Below, one piece after another: positions 41,990 through 50,490 of a DNA stretch of 64,000 nt. The notes under the pieces were generated by a model. That model was not told the DNA's origin. It did no database searches and saw nothing but the letters and a program-made list of their open reading frames with translations. The DNA is taken from the NCBI GenBank assembly GCA_910579575.1, contig CAJTUM010000008.1, forward strand, positions 26,173 through 90,172. Direction: 5' to 3'. Numbering within the stretch: position 1 is the first letter of the stretch; every line of letters begins with the position of its first letter. The DNA comes from an uncultured Eubacteriales bacterium (GTDB lineage Bacteria; Bacillota; Clostridia; Oscillospirales; Butyricicoccaceae). The position numbers and the translations under genes are program-made.

Positions 41990-42406
41990 TCAACGGCGTC
42001 GGCCAGAATCCGGCTCCTGTCGGAGGGCCTGTTCCACCGCCTTTTGCAGCACTTTACTGGAATTGGTTGCGCCGGATACGGCGTCTACGTCTACGCGCTG
42101 TTCGGCAAGCATCTGGTCAACAATCGCCTCCGCCGCTTGGCCCCGCCCGTTTTTGTGCTCCAAAATGCGGATGTTTTGCAATCTGCCGCCCTGCACGGCC
42201 ACCTCGACCTTGGCGGCGATAAAGCCCACGTCCCATTGGCCGATGTACGCGCCGTCCGCCAGCTGGGATAAGGGCGGCGGCTGAATGGAAATCTCTCGGA
42301 CAGCCCGCCGATAATCCGCCAGGCTTTTCAGGTAGAACCCGCCGGCCGCCAAGGCCGCGAAGCAGACGGCCGCCGTCAGGCGGAAAAGAATGTTTCGACG
42401 CTTCAT
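41990..42406 (-). CDS. FMN-binding domain protein, membrane-anchored
   Basis: 138 residues: a basic start, one transmembrane helix (LTAAVCFAALAAGGFYL) and an outward FMN_bind domain with GAYIGQWDVGFIAAKVEVAVQGGRLQNIRI and DAVSGATNSSKVL, the SGAT motif where FMN is covalently attached to Thr in NqrC/RnfG-type proteins. It is probably an extracytoplasmic flavin electron carrier. ATG 42406 overlaps the TetR stop (ATGA), so the regulator and this protein form an operon and the regulator likely controls it. Confidence 0.85.
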   Translation of the reverse strand: MKRRNILFRLTAAVCFAALAAGGFYLKSLADYRRAVREISIQPPPLSQLADGAYIGQWDVGFIAAKVEVAVQGGRLQNIRILEHKNGRGQAAEAIVDQMLAEQRVDVDAVSGATNSSKVLQKAVEQALRQEPDSGRRR

Positions 42407-43062
42407 ATGGTTGCCTCTCCTTTCCCGTTTGGCGCGGATTCCAGGGAACGATAGAGCAGATCAAAGCCGTGTTGGAGGAACTGCTCTTTGGAAAGGCCCA
42501 TGGTCTGCCGAATATAGGGCTCCTTATTTGCCGCAAAGCGGATCAAGCCCGCCAGCATACCCCAGCAGCTGAAGGAAACCGGCTCAAGCTCCAAATCCTG
42601 GCGCAGGTCTCCCTGGGCTATGCCGGAGAGCAAAAGCTCCCGTATCATGCCGTTGATCTGCTCGCCCACTTGATACGTTTCTCGTTCCTCTGGAAAGGGG
42701 TCTCGGTTTTGAAAATCGACGTCGATTGTTTCCAGGGTTGTTTGAAAGTAAAAAGGGCAGTCCTGCTGATATTGGATCAACCGTCGGCAGATAAAATCGT
42801 ATTTCTCCCTTGTGGATTCCGGCCCCTGCAAGGCGGCGCGGACGCAGGCGGCTAATTTTTTCATGCTTTCCAGCGTCAACACGCGGACAATCTCGTCCTT
42901 ATTTTCAAAATAGACGTAAAGGGTAGCCTTGCTGTATCCAGCCGCTTTGGCGATATCGTCCATCGAAACAGAGGCAGCGCCATGTTCCAGAAACAGCGCG
43001 GAAGCGGCTTGGGCGATCTGCGCTCGATGAACGCTGGGGGACTCTTTTTTTCTTCGGCCCAT
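42403..43062 (-). CDS. TetR/AcrR family transcriptional regulator
   Basis: 219 residues. The N-terminal helix-turn-helix (IAQAASALFLEHGAASVSMDDIAKAAGYSKATLYVYFENKDEIVRVL) is classical TetR; the C-terminal ligand domain is divergent. GGGAGG precedes the ATG. A perfect palindrome overlaps the -10 of its own consensus promoter, so it should repress itself and the FMN-binding gene behind it. The ligand is unknown. Confidence 0.9.
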   Translation of the reverse strand: MGRRKKESPSVHRAQIAQAASALFLEHGAASVSMDDIAKAAGYSKATLYVYFENKDEIVRVLTLESMKKLAACVRAALQGPESTREKYDFICRRLIQYQQDCPFYFQTTLETIDVDFQNRDPFPEERETYQVGEQINGMIRELLLSGIAQGDLRQDLELEPVSFSCWGMLAGLIRFAANKEPYIRQTMGLSKEQFLQHGFDLLYRSLESAPNGKGEATI

Positions 43063-43080
43063 GGAAGGTTTCCTCCCTAT

Positions 43081-43101
43081 AATTAAACTATGAGTTTAAT
43101 T
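43081..43101 (-). promoter_or_regulatory. TetR operator palindrome
   Basis: AATTAAACT (43081-43089) and AGTTTAATT (43093-43101) form a perfect 9-bp inverted repeat around ATG. Its right arm overlaps the -10 box of the tetR promoter. Confidence 0.75.
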
Positions 43102-43127
43102 ATAAAAAAGACCGAGGGCGCTGTCAA
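43099..43127 (-). promoter_or_regulatory. Consensus sigma-A promoter of the tetR-FMN operon
   Basis: Minus strand TTGACA (43127-43122), 17-base spacer, TATAAT (43104-43099): both hexamers are perfect. Confidence 0.9.
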
Positions 43128-43170
43128 GAGGAAGCGGAGAAAAAACGCGCAGAGGAGAAGAAAATCCAAG

Positions 43171-43207
43171 GTGAAGGCCGCGAACAAACAGGTTCGCGGC
43201 CTTTGGC
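43171..43207 (-). terminator. Hairpin after the histidine kinase gene
   Basis: AAGGCCGCGAAC pairs with GTTCGCGGCCTT over a 6-base loop. The T-tract on the minus strand is weak, but it separates the kinase gene from the tetR promoter. Confidence 0.6.
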
Positions 43208-43237
43208 AGTCGCCGCGTCGCGGCAAAGTCCATGCTT

Positions 43238-44344
43238 TTATCGAGATTTTCCGTAGCGCTCGGGCGGCAGTACAGGAGAGAGCTCCAATAGTAGGTGGTC
43301 GAAGCCGCTGGCGTAATCGGAAGGAGGGGAGCCCAGCGGCAGAGGGCCTCCCGTCTGCTCCAGAGGTAGGGTGAGGGTGACGGTAGCGCCCTGCCCTTCA
43401 GCGCTGGAGACCACGCAGGCCCCGCCATGGAGGGACATCACCGCCTTGGCCAAGGCGAAGCCATATCCAGCGCCGCCTACCGTCATGCCGGCAGAGGCGG
43501 TTCCTTCCTGACGCCGGGTGAAGACATACGGCAGCATGGCCGGAGGAATACCGGGCCCTTGATCGGACACGGCGATGACGGCGCTCTCGCCTTTAACAGA
43601 AAGAGATAGGAAAATTTTATTGTCTGGGCAGGTGTATTTCGCCGAGTTGGTCAGCAAATTAAGCAGCACCCGCTCCAGCTTTTCTTGGTCAAACAGGCAG
43701 GATAAAGGGGATTGGGGCAGCTCCCAGGCAAAGGGGATTTCCAGTTCTTCTAAAAAAGGAGCCGCCCGCTGGCACAGATCCAGGCAGAAGGCGGTCAGAT
43801 CCCCTTGGCGCAGGTTCAGCTCCAGCCTGCCGTTTTCCGCCCGAGCGCAATCCAGCATATTGCGGGAAAGGCGCATCAGCCGATACATACCCTGACGAAT
43901 AACGTTTTTGGCATATTGAGTTTTGGGGTCCCGGTCCCCCGGCAGGCTGTCCCAGGCCACAAACATCGTAGCCAGGCTGCCGCTGATTTCCCGGCTGAGC
44001 AGCTCTGCCGCACTGAGGGCCATGGCAGGTTTTTGTTCTCCTTCGGTAAAAAACACAGTAATCAGCAAATTGCCCTCTCGGGGCTCCATGCTGCACCGGA
44101 CGGCTCGCCCCCGCAGCTGCCCTTGGAAAGAATGCCCTTGCCCGCCGTGGGCGCAGGCGATGAGCTGAGCGGCCAGGGAATCGGGCAGAATATCGTTGAG
44201 CGAACGCCCCACCAGGTCTTCGTCCAGCTGAAACCGGAGGCTGCCGGTCATAAACAGGATACGGCCCGCAGGGCTGCACACCATCAGATTGTCGTCGGCG
44301 GCAGGAAACCAGGTCATATTGCCGCCAAAAGGAGAATGATCCAC
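43238..44344 (-). CDS. Soluble PAS histidine kinase-like protein lacking the phospho-acceptor His
   Basis: 368 residues, no transmembrane helix. PAS-like domain about 15-100, a HisKA-like helix pair (110-175) and a GHKL ATPase domain with the N-box LLNLLTNSAKYT (229-238), DQGPGIP (261-267) and GGAGYGFAL (290-298). In the HisKA segment the expected SHE reads SRE: Arg118 (codon CGG) stands where the phosphorylated His belongs, and the GLGL box reads GYGF. No response regulator is adjacent. It is probably a pseudokinase or ATP-binding sensor with another output. GTG 44344 has GGAGG at 7 bases. Confidence 0.85.
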   Translation of the reverse strand: MDHSPFGGNMTWFPAADDNLMVCSPAGRILFMTGSLRFQLDEDLVGRSLNDILPDSLAAQLIACAHGGQGHSFQGQLRGRAVRCSMEPREGNLLITVFFTEGEQKPAMALSAAELLSREISGSLATMFVAWDSLPGDRDPKTQYAKNVIRQGMYRLMRLSRNMLDCARAENGRLELNLRQGDLTAFCLDLCQRAAPFLEELEIPFAWELPQSPLSCLFDQEKLERVLLNLLTNSAKYTCPDNKIFLSLSVKGESAVIAVSDQGPGIPPAMLPYVFTRRQEGTASAGMTVGGAGYGFALAKAVMSLHGGACVVSSAEGQGATVTLTLPLEQTGGPLPLGSPPSDYASGFDHLLLELSPVLPPERYGKSR

Positions 44345-44413
44345 ATCAACGCCTCCTCGCCGCCGGCTGGGCCGGCGGGAAATTTGTCACATTTTGCATA
44401 AAGTATCAGAACT

Positions 44414-44442
44414 ATTTTAGTATGCTTCCGCCTGCAATGCAA
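44414..44442 (-). promoter_or_regulatory. Promoter of the histidine kinase-like gene
   Basis: Minus strand TTGCAT (44442-44437), 17-base spacer, TAAAAT (44419-44414). Confidence 0.6.
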
Positions 44443-44593
44443 GTAAAATGTCGCGCAGGCGCGCCGGCCAGGCAACGCGGCTGGCCGGCGATCCGGCTTC
44501 GGGCAAAAAAGCCCGTCTTTTGGTTCAGCCGAAACGGGCGGCGGCCCCAGACCCAGCCGGACGGCAAATTTTTTAGAATTTGCGCTTTAGAGG

Positions 44594-44623
44594 TTGAGAA
44601 ATCATGCCATATTAGTGTATAAT
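44594..44623 (+). promoter_or_regulatory. Promoter of gap
   Basis: TTGAGA, 18-base spacer, perfect TATAAT (44618-44623). Confidence 0.75.
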
Positions 44624-44697
44624 CAAAAAAAGGGATTATGAGCGGGCGAGCGGATTTGCCCAGGATGCAAATGCAGGATGATATGGAGGTTTTTGGT

Positions 44698-45708
44698 ATG
44701 AGTTTGAAAATCGGAATCAATGGCTTCGGCCGCATTGGCAAGCTGGCCTTCCAAGCCGGCGTTTTCGACCCGGAGACAGAGTTTGTGGCGATCAACCACC
44801 CAAGCCTTACGCCGGAGTACGCGGCGTATATGCTGAAATACGACACGGTCCACGGCCGGTGGGACCATGAGATCAGCTGGGATGAGAATTCCATTACAGT
44901 CAACGGCAAAAAGACCCTGGTCTTCAACTGCGAGCGGCCGGAGGATATCCCTTGGGCCAGCGTGGGCGCCGAATATGTTCTGGAGACTACCGGGAAATTC
45001 CTCACCGCCGAGACGGCGGGAGGCCATATCCAGGCCGGCGCGAAAAAGGTGGTGCTCTCCGCCCCCTCCAAGGACGATACCCCCATGTTTGTCATGGGCG
45101 TCAACCATGAAACTTACGCCGGGCAGGATATTGTATCCAACGCCTCCTGCACAACCAACTGCCTGGCCCCTCTGGCCAAGGTGATCCACGATACGTTTGG
45201 CATTACAGAAGGTTTGATGACCACAGTACACGCCATGACAAAATCGCAAAAGGTGGTGGACGCCCGCTCCGGCAAGGATTGGAGAATCGGCCGAGCCGCC
45301 TCGGGCAGCATCATCCCGGCCTCCACCGGCGCCGCCAAAGCTGTGGGCAAGGTGATTCCCCAGCTGGCCGGCAAGCTGACCGGCATGGCATTCCGCGTGC
45401 CTACATTGGACGTTTCTGTGGTGGACCTGACCTGCAACCTGGCCAAGCCCGCCTCGATGGAGCAAATCTGCGACGCTGTGAAGCAGGCCGCTCAAGGCCC
45501 CATGAAGGGCGTTTTGGCCTATTGCGACGAGCCCCTGGTCTCCGCCGATTTCGCCGGCGTCAAGGAATCCTCCGTTTTTGACGCCAAAGCCAGCATGATG
45601 CTGACCCCCACCTTTGTCAAGCTGGTTTCCTGGTATGACAACGAGGCCGGTTACGCCGCGCGCACGGTGGATTTAATCCGGTATATGCACAGCAAAGATC
45701 AGAAGTGA
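44698..45708 (+). CDS. gap: Type I glyceraldehyde-3-phosphate dehydrogenase
   Basis: 336 residues. NAD-binding INGFGRIGKLAF at 7-18, catalytic C151 in SNASCTTNCLAP, H178 in TTVHAMT and WYDNEAGYAARTVDLI at the end. It oxidises glyceraldehyde-3-phosphate with phosphate and NAD in glycolysis. ATG 44698 has GGAGG 9 bases ahead; the frame is open 20 codons upstream but the protein then would not start at the beta-strand. It stands alone rather than with pgk and tpi. Confidence 0.96.
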   Translation: MSLKIGINGFGRIGKLAFQAGVFDPETEFVAINHPSLTPEYAAYMLKYDTVHGRWDHEISWDENSITVNGKKTLVFNCERPEDIPWASVGAEYVLETTGKFLTAETAGGHIQAGAKKVVLSAPSKDDTPMFVMGVNHETYAGQDIVSNASCTTNCLAPLAKVIHDTFGITEGLMTTVHAMTKSQKVVDARSGKDWRIGRAASGSIIPASTGAAKAVGKVIPQLAGKLTGMAFRVPTLDVSVVDLTCNLAKPASMEQICDAVKQAAQGPMKGVLAYCDEPLVSADFAGVKESSVFDAKASMMLTPTFVKLVSWYDNEAGYAARTVDLIRYMHSKDQK

Positions 45709-45793
45709 TTGTTCTTTCCGGGGGCCGGGGCCAGCGGAACCGCCCCGCCCCCGGAAAATTTTTTCTCCCTTGAAATTTTTCGACAAAAAACAG

Positions 45794-45822
45794 TTGAAAT
45801 TTTCGCCGCGCCCGTTTATAAT
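45794..45822 (+). promoter_or_regulatory. Promoter of tRNA-Gly
   Basis: TTGAAA, 17-base spacer, TATAAT (45817-45822), starting transcription just ahead of the tRNA. Confidence 0.85.
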
Positions 45823-45837
45823 AAGAGATACCGTCAT

Positions 45838-45911
45838 GCGGGTATAGTTCATTGGTAGAACGTCAGCTTCCCAAGCTGAATAGGAGGGTTCGATTCCCTT
45901 TACCCGCTCCA
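45838..45911 (+). tRNA. tRNA-Gly (anticodon CCC)
   Basis: 74 bases. The acceptor arm GCGGGTA pairs with TACCCGC. D-arm GTTC-ATTGGTA-GAAC; anticodon stem TCAGC/GCTGA with loop TTCCCAA (anticodon CCC, reads GGG); T-arm GAGGG-TTCGATT-CCCTT. T discriminator and encoded CCA. A consensus promoter lies directly upstream and a terminator directly downstream, so it is a single-gene transcript. Confidence 0.95.
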
Positions 45912-45917
45912 TATGAC

Positions 45918-45951
45918 CCTGCGAAATCGTTTGGTTTCGCAGGTTTTTTTT
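45918..45951 (+). terminator. Intrinsic terminator of tRNA-Gly
   Basis: CCTGCGAAA pairs perfectly with TTTCGCAGG (8-base loop) followed by eight T. Confidence 0.9.
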
Positions 45952-46080
45952 ATTGTTTTGGGCGAAGAATCTCCTGTTTGATCGCGTCGATGGAATAGAC
46001 GCTTGGCGTTTTGCTTCCCAGAGAGGGGGAAAGCATATCGTTTGTTCTGGAATTTTTTATTTCCCAGAAATTTTTGAATC

Positions 46081-46108
46081 AAAAGCCCGGGAACAGCCCC
46101 GGGCTTTT
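46081..46108 (-). terminator. Intrinsic terminator of the permease gene
   Basis: AAAAGCCCGGG pairs with CCCGGGCTTTT over a short loop, 11 bases after the permease stop on the minus strand. Confidence 0.85.
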
Positions 46109-46118
46109 GGCGATATCG

Positions 46119-47453
46119 TTATGTGTTGGACCCGTTTTTTTCTGCCTGTTTTTTCATCCAAGCAAACACAGGAAGACCCAGAGCGGTAATGGCCACGCCC
46201 GCCAGGGAATTGAACGGAGAGGAAAAGACAGTGCTGACCAAAATATACCCAGCGCCCAACGCGCCTATGATGGGGGTGACGGGATAAAGCGGCGCTTTAT
46301 AGGGCCCTTTTTTCTCTGGGTGCTTTTTGCGCAGAATGAACACGCCCACAACGCCCATGGCAAAGAAAATCCACAGTACAAAAATCAGCAGGTCGGTCAG
46401 CGCGTTGAAGGAGCCGGATAGAATATAAAGCGCGGCCAGCACACATTGCAGAATCAAGGCGTTGGCTGGAGTTCCGAATTTTGGATGCAGCTTGCCCAGA
46501 ATCCGGCTGCCCGGCAGCTTGGCTTTTTGGCTCATGGCCAAAGGAACCCGCGCCGCCGTCATCAGATAACCGTTGAGGGCGCCGAATACCGAAATCATGA
46601 TGCCCGCTGTGATAAAGGCCGCGCCGCCGGAGCCGAACAGCTGGGCCGCGGCCAAAGCGCCAGGGGTATCGGAAGCCGCCACGGTTTCGGCGGGAAGGAC
46701 TTTGAAAATCGCCAGGTTGAACAGGACGTAAACCAACGTAACAAACAGCACGCCCATGGAAATGACCCGGGGCAGATCCCGGCCGGGGTTTTTCAGCTCG
46801 CCCGCCATGTTGGCGACGCCGATCCAGCCGTCATAGGCCCAAAGCGTGCCCAAAATGGCGGCGCCAAAGCCGGCGGCTCCCGCGGCCTGAGCGGAGGCGA
46901 AATGGAGCTCCCCTTGGGACAGCAGGCCAAACAGGACAATAGACGCCACGGGAATCAGCTTGCCCACAGTGGCCAGAGTTTGAATGATGCCGCCATATTT
47001 GGTGGAAAGGATGTTCATCAGCAGCACGAAGGCCATGATGCCGACGCCAAGAGCCTTCTGCTGCCAACCGCTCATGGGCAGAAACACATTGGCATATGTG
47101 GCGAAAGCGATGGCTTGGGCCGCGATAGAGGCCGGGTAAGAAATGACAGTCTGCACCCAGCCCAACAGAAAGCCCCAGGTTTCTCCATAGAGCTCTTCCA
47201 AATAGGCGTATAGACCTCCTGTTTTGGGGATGGCGGAAGCGATTTCCGCCACAGATAGAGCAGAGGCCAACGTGACGACGCCGCCTGCCGCCCAGGCCAA
47301 AACAGCCATGAGAGGAGAGCCGGCGCTGGCCAGCACCACGCTGGGCTTGAGAAAGATGCCGCTGCCGATAATCATGCCCACCACAAGGGCCAAGGCTTCC
47401 ACAAAGCTCACCGATTTTTTCAACATGGCGTTGTTTTGGTTTTCTGGTTCCAC
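46119..47453 (-). CDS. APC family amino acid permease (SteT/LAT-like)
   Basis: 444 residues, about 12 transmembrane helices. The first helix has the APC signature VVGMIIGSGIFLKP; GGLYAYLEELYGETWGFLLGW and GTLWAYDGWIGVANMAGELKNPGRDLPR follow the pattern of serine/threonine exchangers and LAT-type antiporters. It moves amino acids across the cytoplasmic membrane; substrate unknown. The start is GTG 47453 with AGGAGG at 8 bases. Monocistronic. Confidence 0.9.
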   Translation of the reverse strand: MEPENQNNAMLKKSVSFVEALALVVGMIIGSGIFLKPSVVLASAGSPLMAVLAWAAGGVVTLASALSVAEIASAIPKTGGLYAYLEELYGETWGFLLGWVQTVISYPASIAAQAIAFATYANVFLPMSGWQQKALGVGIMAFVLLMNILSTKYGGIIQTLATVGKLIPVASIVLFGLLSQGELHFASAQAAGAAGFGAAILGTLWAYDGWIGVANMAGELKNPGRDLPRVISMGVLFVTLVYVLFNLAIFKVLPAETVAASDTPGALAAAQLFGSGGAAFITAGIMISVFGALNGYLMTAARVPLAMSQKAKLPGSRILGKLHPKFGTPANALILQCVLAALYILSGSFNALTDLLIFVLWIFFAMGVVGVFILRKKHPEKKGPYKAPLYPVTPIIGALGAGYILVSTVFSSPFNSLAGVAITALGLPVFAWMKKQAEKNGSNT

Positions 47454-47610
47454 AAAAGAATCCTCCTAAATTGATAAATCGCCGGCAGGCAAAACCCGTG
47501 CGAGCGCCGCGGATGGATAGGGTCTGCCGCCTGAAGCAAAGCGACAAGCGTCGCCGCGCCTGGGTATAAACGCCCCTTTTTGGGCCCAACAGGATTATGG
47601 CCGACGCGGC

Positions 47611-48063
47611 TTATTTATGATATTTCCCGCCCGATTCGATGGAGAAAGCCCGGTAGAGCTGCTCCAACAGCATCACCCGGGCCAGGTGGTGAGGAAAGGT
47701 CATGGGAGACATGGACAGCCGCAGATGGGCCTGGGCCTTCAGCGCTTCGTCCAGGCCGTTGGAAGAGCCGATCAGCAGGCAAAGCCGGGAATTGCCCAGG
47801 TTTTTTCGCGCTCCAATCCGCCGGCTCAGCTCCTCGCTGCTCAGCAGCTTGCCCTCGACGCACAGGGCGATCACATAGCTGTCGGGCAAAATGGCCTGAC
47901 GGAATTTTTCCGCCTCTCGGGCCAGGCCGTCCGGTCTGGTTTCCTCGGGAATCTGGCAGATTTCCAGGCGGCAGAAGGCGCTGAGGCGCTTGGCGTATTC
48001 GTCGCAGGCCTGCTGATAGAATGGTTCTTTTAGTTTGCCCGCGCAAATCAGCTTGACTCGCAT
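47611..48063 (-). CDS. rlmH: 23S rRNA pseudouridine-1915 N3-methyltransferase
   Basis: 150 residues, a SPOUT methyltransferase. The start MRVKLICAGKLKEPFY, the SAM-knot motif LLIGSSNGLDEAL and the C-terminal SMSPMTFPHHLARVMLLEQLYRAFSI with a KYHK end are diagnostic. It methylates the pseudouridine in helix 69. The frame extends upstream, but ATG 48063 (or the adjacent 48066) overlaps the walJ stop and gives the family N-terminus; GGAGG lies upstream. walJ followed by rlmH is conserved near the wal operon in Bacillota. Confidence 0.95.
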   Translation of the reverse strand: MRVKLICAGKLKEPFYQQACDEYAKRLSAFCRLEICQIPEETRPDGLAREAEKFRQAILPDSYVIALCVEGKLLSSEELSRRIGARKNLGNSRLCLLIGSSNGLDEALKAQAHLRLSMSPMTFPHHLARVMLLEQLYRAFSIESGGKYHK

Positions 48064-48857
48064 CATCCGGCGGCCCTCCGCAACAGGACCATATCTTGGC
48101 CTATGGCGCGCTTGGGAGCCACAGAAAGCTCTGTCAGGCCGGCCAGGCCCGCTTTCTCCAGGGCCTCTTGGCTTTCCCGCAGGGCCATGGCCGGGGTGTT
48201 GTTGCGGTCGCTCAGGTGGGCCAAAATAGCCCGGCGCAGGCCGTCTTGAACCAGGCTGCACAGGGTTTGAGCCGCGTCGTCGTTGGAAAGATGACCCTGG
48301 TCGGACAAAATCCGCCGTTTCAGCGGATAAGGGTATTCTCCGTTTTTCAGCATATAGATATCGTGATTGGATTCCAGAAAGGCGGTGTGGGAGCCTTTGA
48401 TCTGCCGGTAAATTTCCGGCGTCACCTGGCCCAGGTCCGTGCAGTAGGCCAGTTTGCCGTCCGCCGTCTCCAGGGTGAAGCCGCAGCTGCCCGGGCAGTC
48501 GTGAGGGGTGGAGAAGGCTGTGATGAAAACCTCCCCGAGCCAAAAGCCCTGGTTGGGCGAAAAGGTCTGGATATCCTCGTGGCTGCATCGGCCAAACAAG
48601 CCCTGGCCAGTGAGCTCTGTGCAGCGGATTGGCGCCTTGCAGCGCTTGGTCAGCACAGGCAGGGCGGAGATATGGTCGGTATGTGTGTGGGTAATCAGCA
48701 CGTCGGTGATATCGCTCAGCGCCAGACCCAGCTTGGCTAAGGATTCTGTGATGTATTTGCAGTTGGTTCCCGCATCGATCAAAATCGCCCGCCCGCCGCC
48801 CAGAAAAACCGAGCAGTTGCCCGAGGAGGAGCTGGCAAGGCTATAAAAATTGGTCAT
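48063..48857 (-). CDS. walJ: WalJ/YycJ metallo-beta-lactamase-fold hydrolase
   Basis: 264 residues. SLASSSSGNCSVFLGGGRAILIDAGTNCK opens the family; the metal motif is THTHTDH, later HDCPGSCGFTLE and ESNHDIYMLKNGEYP. YycJ-type proteins are 5'-exonuclease-like enzymes linked to mismatch repair and the WalRK locus. ATG 48857 (AGAGGAA close upstream) gives the standard start. It overlaps rlmH by a few bases. A large hairpin separates it from murA. Confidence 0.92.
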   Translation of the reverse strand: MTNFYSLASSSSGNCSVFLGGGRAILIDAGTNCKYITESLAKLGLALSDITDVLITHTHTDHISALPVLTKRCKAPIRCTELTGQGLFGRCSHEDIQTFSPNQGFWLGEVFITAFSTPHDCPGSCGFTLETADGKLAYCTDLGQVTPEIYRQIKGSHTAFLESNHDIYMLKNGEYPYPLKRRILSDQGHLSNDDAAQTLCSLVQDGLRRAILAHLSDRNNTPAMALRESQEALEKAGLAGLTELSVAPKRAIGQDMVLLRRAAG

Positions 48858-48910
48858 ATAATTCCTCTGTTTCTTTCGCAATTCCTGTTTGACGCCCATG
48901 GGCGGGAAAA

Positions 48911-48950
48911 GCCGCCGGCGGCAGGAGGAAAACCTCCGCCGGCCGGCGGC
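48911..48950 (-). terminator. Large hairpin between murA and walJ
   Basis: GCCGCCGG pairs with CCGGCGGC and, inside, GGAGG with CCTCC around AAAA. On the minus strand it is followed by TTTT only, so termination may be partial. Confidence 0.5.
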
Positions 48951-48964
48951 GAAATCCCAAGTCT

Positions 48965-50257
48965 TCAGCGCGCCATGGGTATGGCGTCGTCTTCGATGAC
49001 CGTGACTCGGCTGATATCTGCGCCCAGACCCTGGAGCTTTTCCACCAGGTTTTCGTAACCCCGCTCAATATAGGAAATTTCCTCCACCTCGGTGACGCCG
49101 TGGGCCGCCAAACCCGCGATGACCATAGCGGCGCCGGCTCGCAGGTCGCAGGCCCGAACCTTGGCGCCGGTGAGCTCGCTGACGCCCTCGATGATGGCCA
49201 CTTTGCCGTCCACCTGGATTTTAGCGCCCATGCGGCGCAACTCCTCCACATAGCGATAGCGGTTTTCCCAAACGCCTTCGGTGATGACGCTGGTGCCTTC
49301 TGCCAGACACAGAGCGGCGCCCAGCTGCGGCTGCATATCGGTGGGAAAACCTGGATATGGAAGGGTTTTCAGGCTGATTTTATTCAACGGCTGCGCCCGC
49401 GTCACCCGCACGGCGTCGTCCAGCTCCTCCACCTGGGCGCCCATTTCGATCAGCTTGGCGGTGATGCACTCCAGGTGCTTGGGAATCACGTTGCGTACCG
49501 TGACGCTGCCTCCCGCCGCCATGACGGCGGCCATATAGGTGCCGGCCTCAATCTGGTCGGGAATCACCGAATAAACGCCGCCCTTCAGCCGGCGGACGCC
49601 CCGGATTTTGATAACGTCTGTGCCTGCGCCGCTGATATCCGCCCCCATGGCGTTGAGGAAATTGGCCAGGTCCACAATGTGGGGCTCTTTGGCGGCGTTT
49701 TCAATGATCGTCTGCCCTTGAGCCAGGGAGGCGGCCAGCATAATATTCATCGTGGCGCCCACAGAGACTACGTCCAAATAGACGTGAGCCCCCTTTAGGC
49801 CCTCCGACGCCTCGGCGTACACAAAGCCGTTTTTGATGGAGACGGAAGCGCCCAGGGCCTCAAAGCCCTTGACATGCTGATCGATGGGGCGAATGCCGCC
49901 AAAATTGCAGCCGCCGGGCATAGCCACCTCCGCCCGATGATACCGGCCCAGCAGAGCGCCGATCAGATAATAAGAAGCGCGCAGACGGCGCATCAGGTCT
50001 TCCGGGGTCCGGGCGTTGCGCATTCCGCGGCAGTCAATTTCCACCGTGGAAGGGTTGACGCTGCGGACTCTGGCGCCCATCTGCTGCAAAATCTCCAGCT
50101 GGATAATAACGTCGCTGACTTGGGGCACATTTTCAATGCGGCACAAACCGTCCACCATAATGGTAGCGGGTATAATGGCCACGATAGCGTTTTTCGCGCC
50201 GCTCACCGTCACTTCGCCGCAAAGCGGCTTATTTCCTCGAATCACAAATTTATCCAA
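48965..50257 (-). CDS. murA: UDP-N-acetylglucosamine 1-carboxyvinyltransferase
   Basis: 430 residues, first committed step of peptidoglycan synthesis (enolpyruvyl transfer from PEP to UDP-GlcNAc). DKFVIRGNKPLCGEVTVSGAKN at the start, catalytic C117 in MPGGCNFGGIRPID (the fosfomycin-target Cys), DQIEAGTYM and ACDLRAGAAMVIAG. I choose TTG 50257, 10 bases after GGGGAG, giving the usual DKFVIRG start; ATG 50266 (three residues longer) is only one base from that site. The gene lies inside the wal cluster, and its 585-base upstream region carries two tandem hairpin elements. Confidence 0.93.
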   Translation of the reverse strand: MDKFVIRGNKPLCGEVTVSGAKNAIVAIIPATIMVDGLCRIENVPQVSDVIIQLEILQQMGARVRSVNPSTVEIDCRGMRNARTPEDLMRRLRASYYLIGALLGRYHRAEVAMPGGCNFGGIRPIDQHVKGFEALGASVSIKNGFVYAEASEGLKGAHVYLDVVSVGATMNIMLAASLAQGQTIIENAAKEPHIVDLANFLNAMGADISGAGTDVIKIRGVRRLKGGVYSVIPDQIEAGTYMAAVMAAGGSVTVRNVIPKHLECITAKLIEMGAQVEELDDAVRVTRAQPLNKISLKTLPYPGFPTDMQPQLGAALCLAEGTSVITEGVWENRYRYVEELRRMGAKIQVDGKVAIIEGVSELTGAKVRACDLRAGAAMVIAGLAAHGVTEVEEISYIERGYENLVEKLQGLGADISRVTVIEDDAIPMAR

Positions 50258-50374
50258 GTTCCTCATTCTCCCCGGCAATATAGTATGATGATTTTTGGTA
50301 CAATGAGGCCGCTTACAGCGGCAGAAAGAACGACATGGTTTTATTTTGCTAAAGGTTGTTTCTATTATACCTGT

Positions 50375-50468
50375 CCCCACAAAATCTTCGATTTTGCGGG
50401 GACCCCTCGCAGATTGGATGGATTTCCGGGAAGTGAATTCCCGGAAATCGGTTCGCCGCATTGGCGGC
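50375..50468 (-). repeat. Three-hairpin element, copy C2 (murA-proximal)
   Basis: In murA orientation: hairpin I GCCGC-CAAT-GCGGC (50468-50455), hairpin II GATTTCCGGGAA paired perfectly with TTCCCGGAAATC (50449-50421), hairpin III CCCCGCAAAATC paired with GATTTTGTGGGG (50401-50375, one G-U). Same order and orientation relative to the gene as copies A and B. Confidence 0.72.
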
Positions 50469-50490
50469 GTTCCGCCTGCGGCGGATTCTG

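Larger units (their letters stand above)
44345..44697. other. Intergenic region between divergent histidine kinase-like gene and gap
   Basis: 353 bases with the kinase promoter (44414-44442, minus strand), a perfect 9-bp hairpin GCCGGCCAG/CTGGCCGGC (44463-44489), a short hairpin CGGGC/GCCCG with TCTTTT after it (44500-44520) and the gap promoter (44594-44623). No gene. Confidence 0.5.

Noticed and set aside
41787..41993. 68-codon minus-strand frame whose ATG overlaps the stop of the FMN-binding gene
   Set aside because: No domain, unusual Arg/Ser/Trp-rich composition and no hydrophobic or helical pattern; the overlap alone is not enough to call a gene. It may be a remnant in the 218-base gap.
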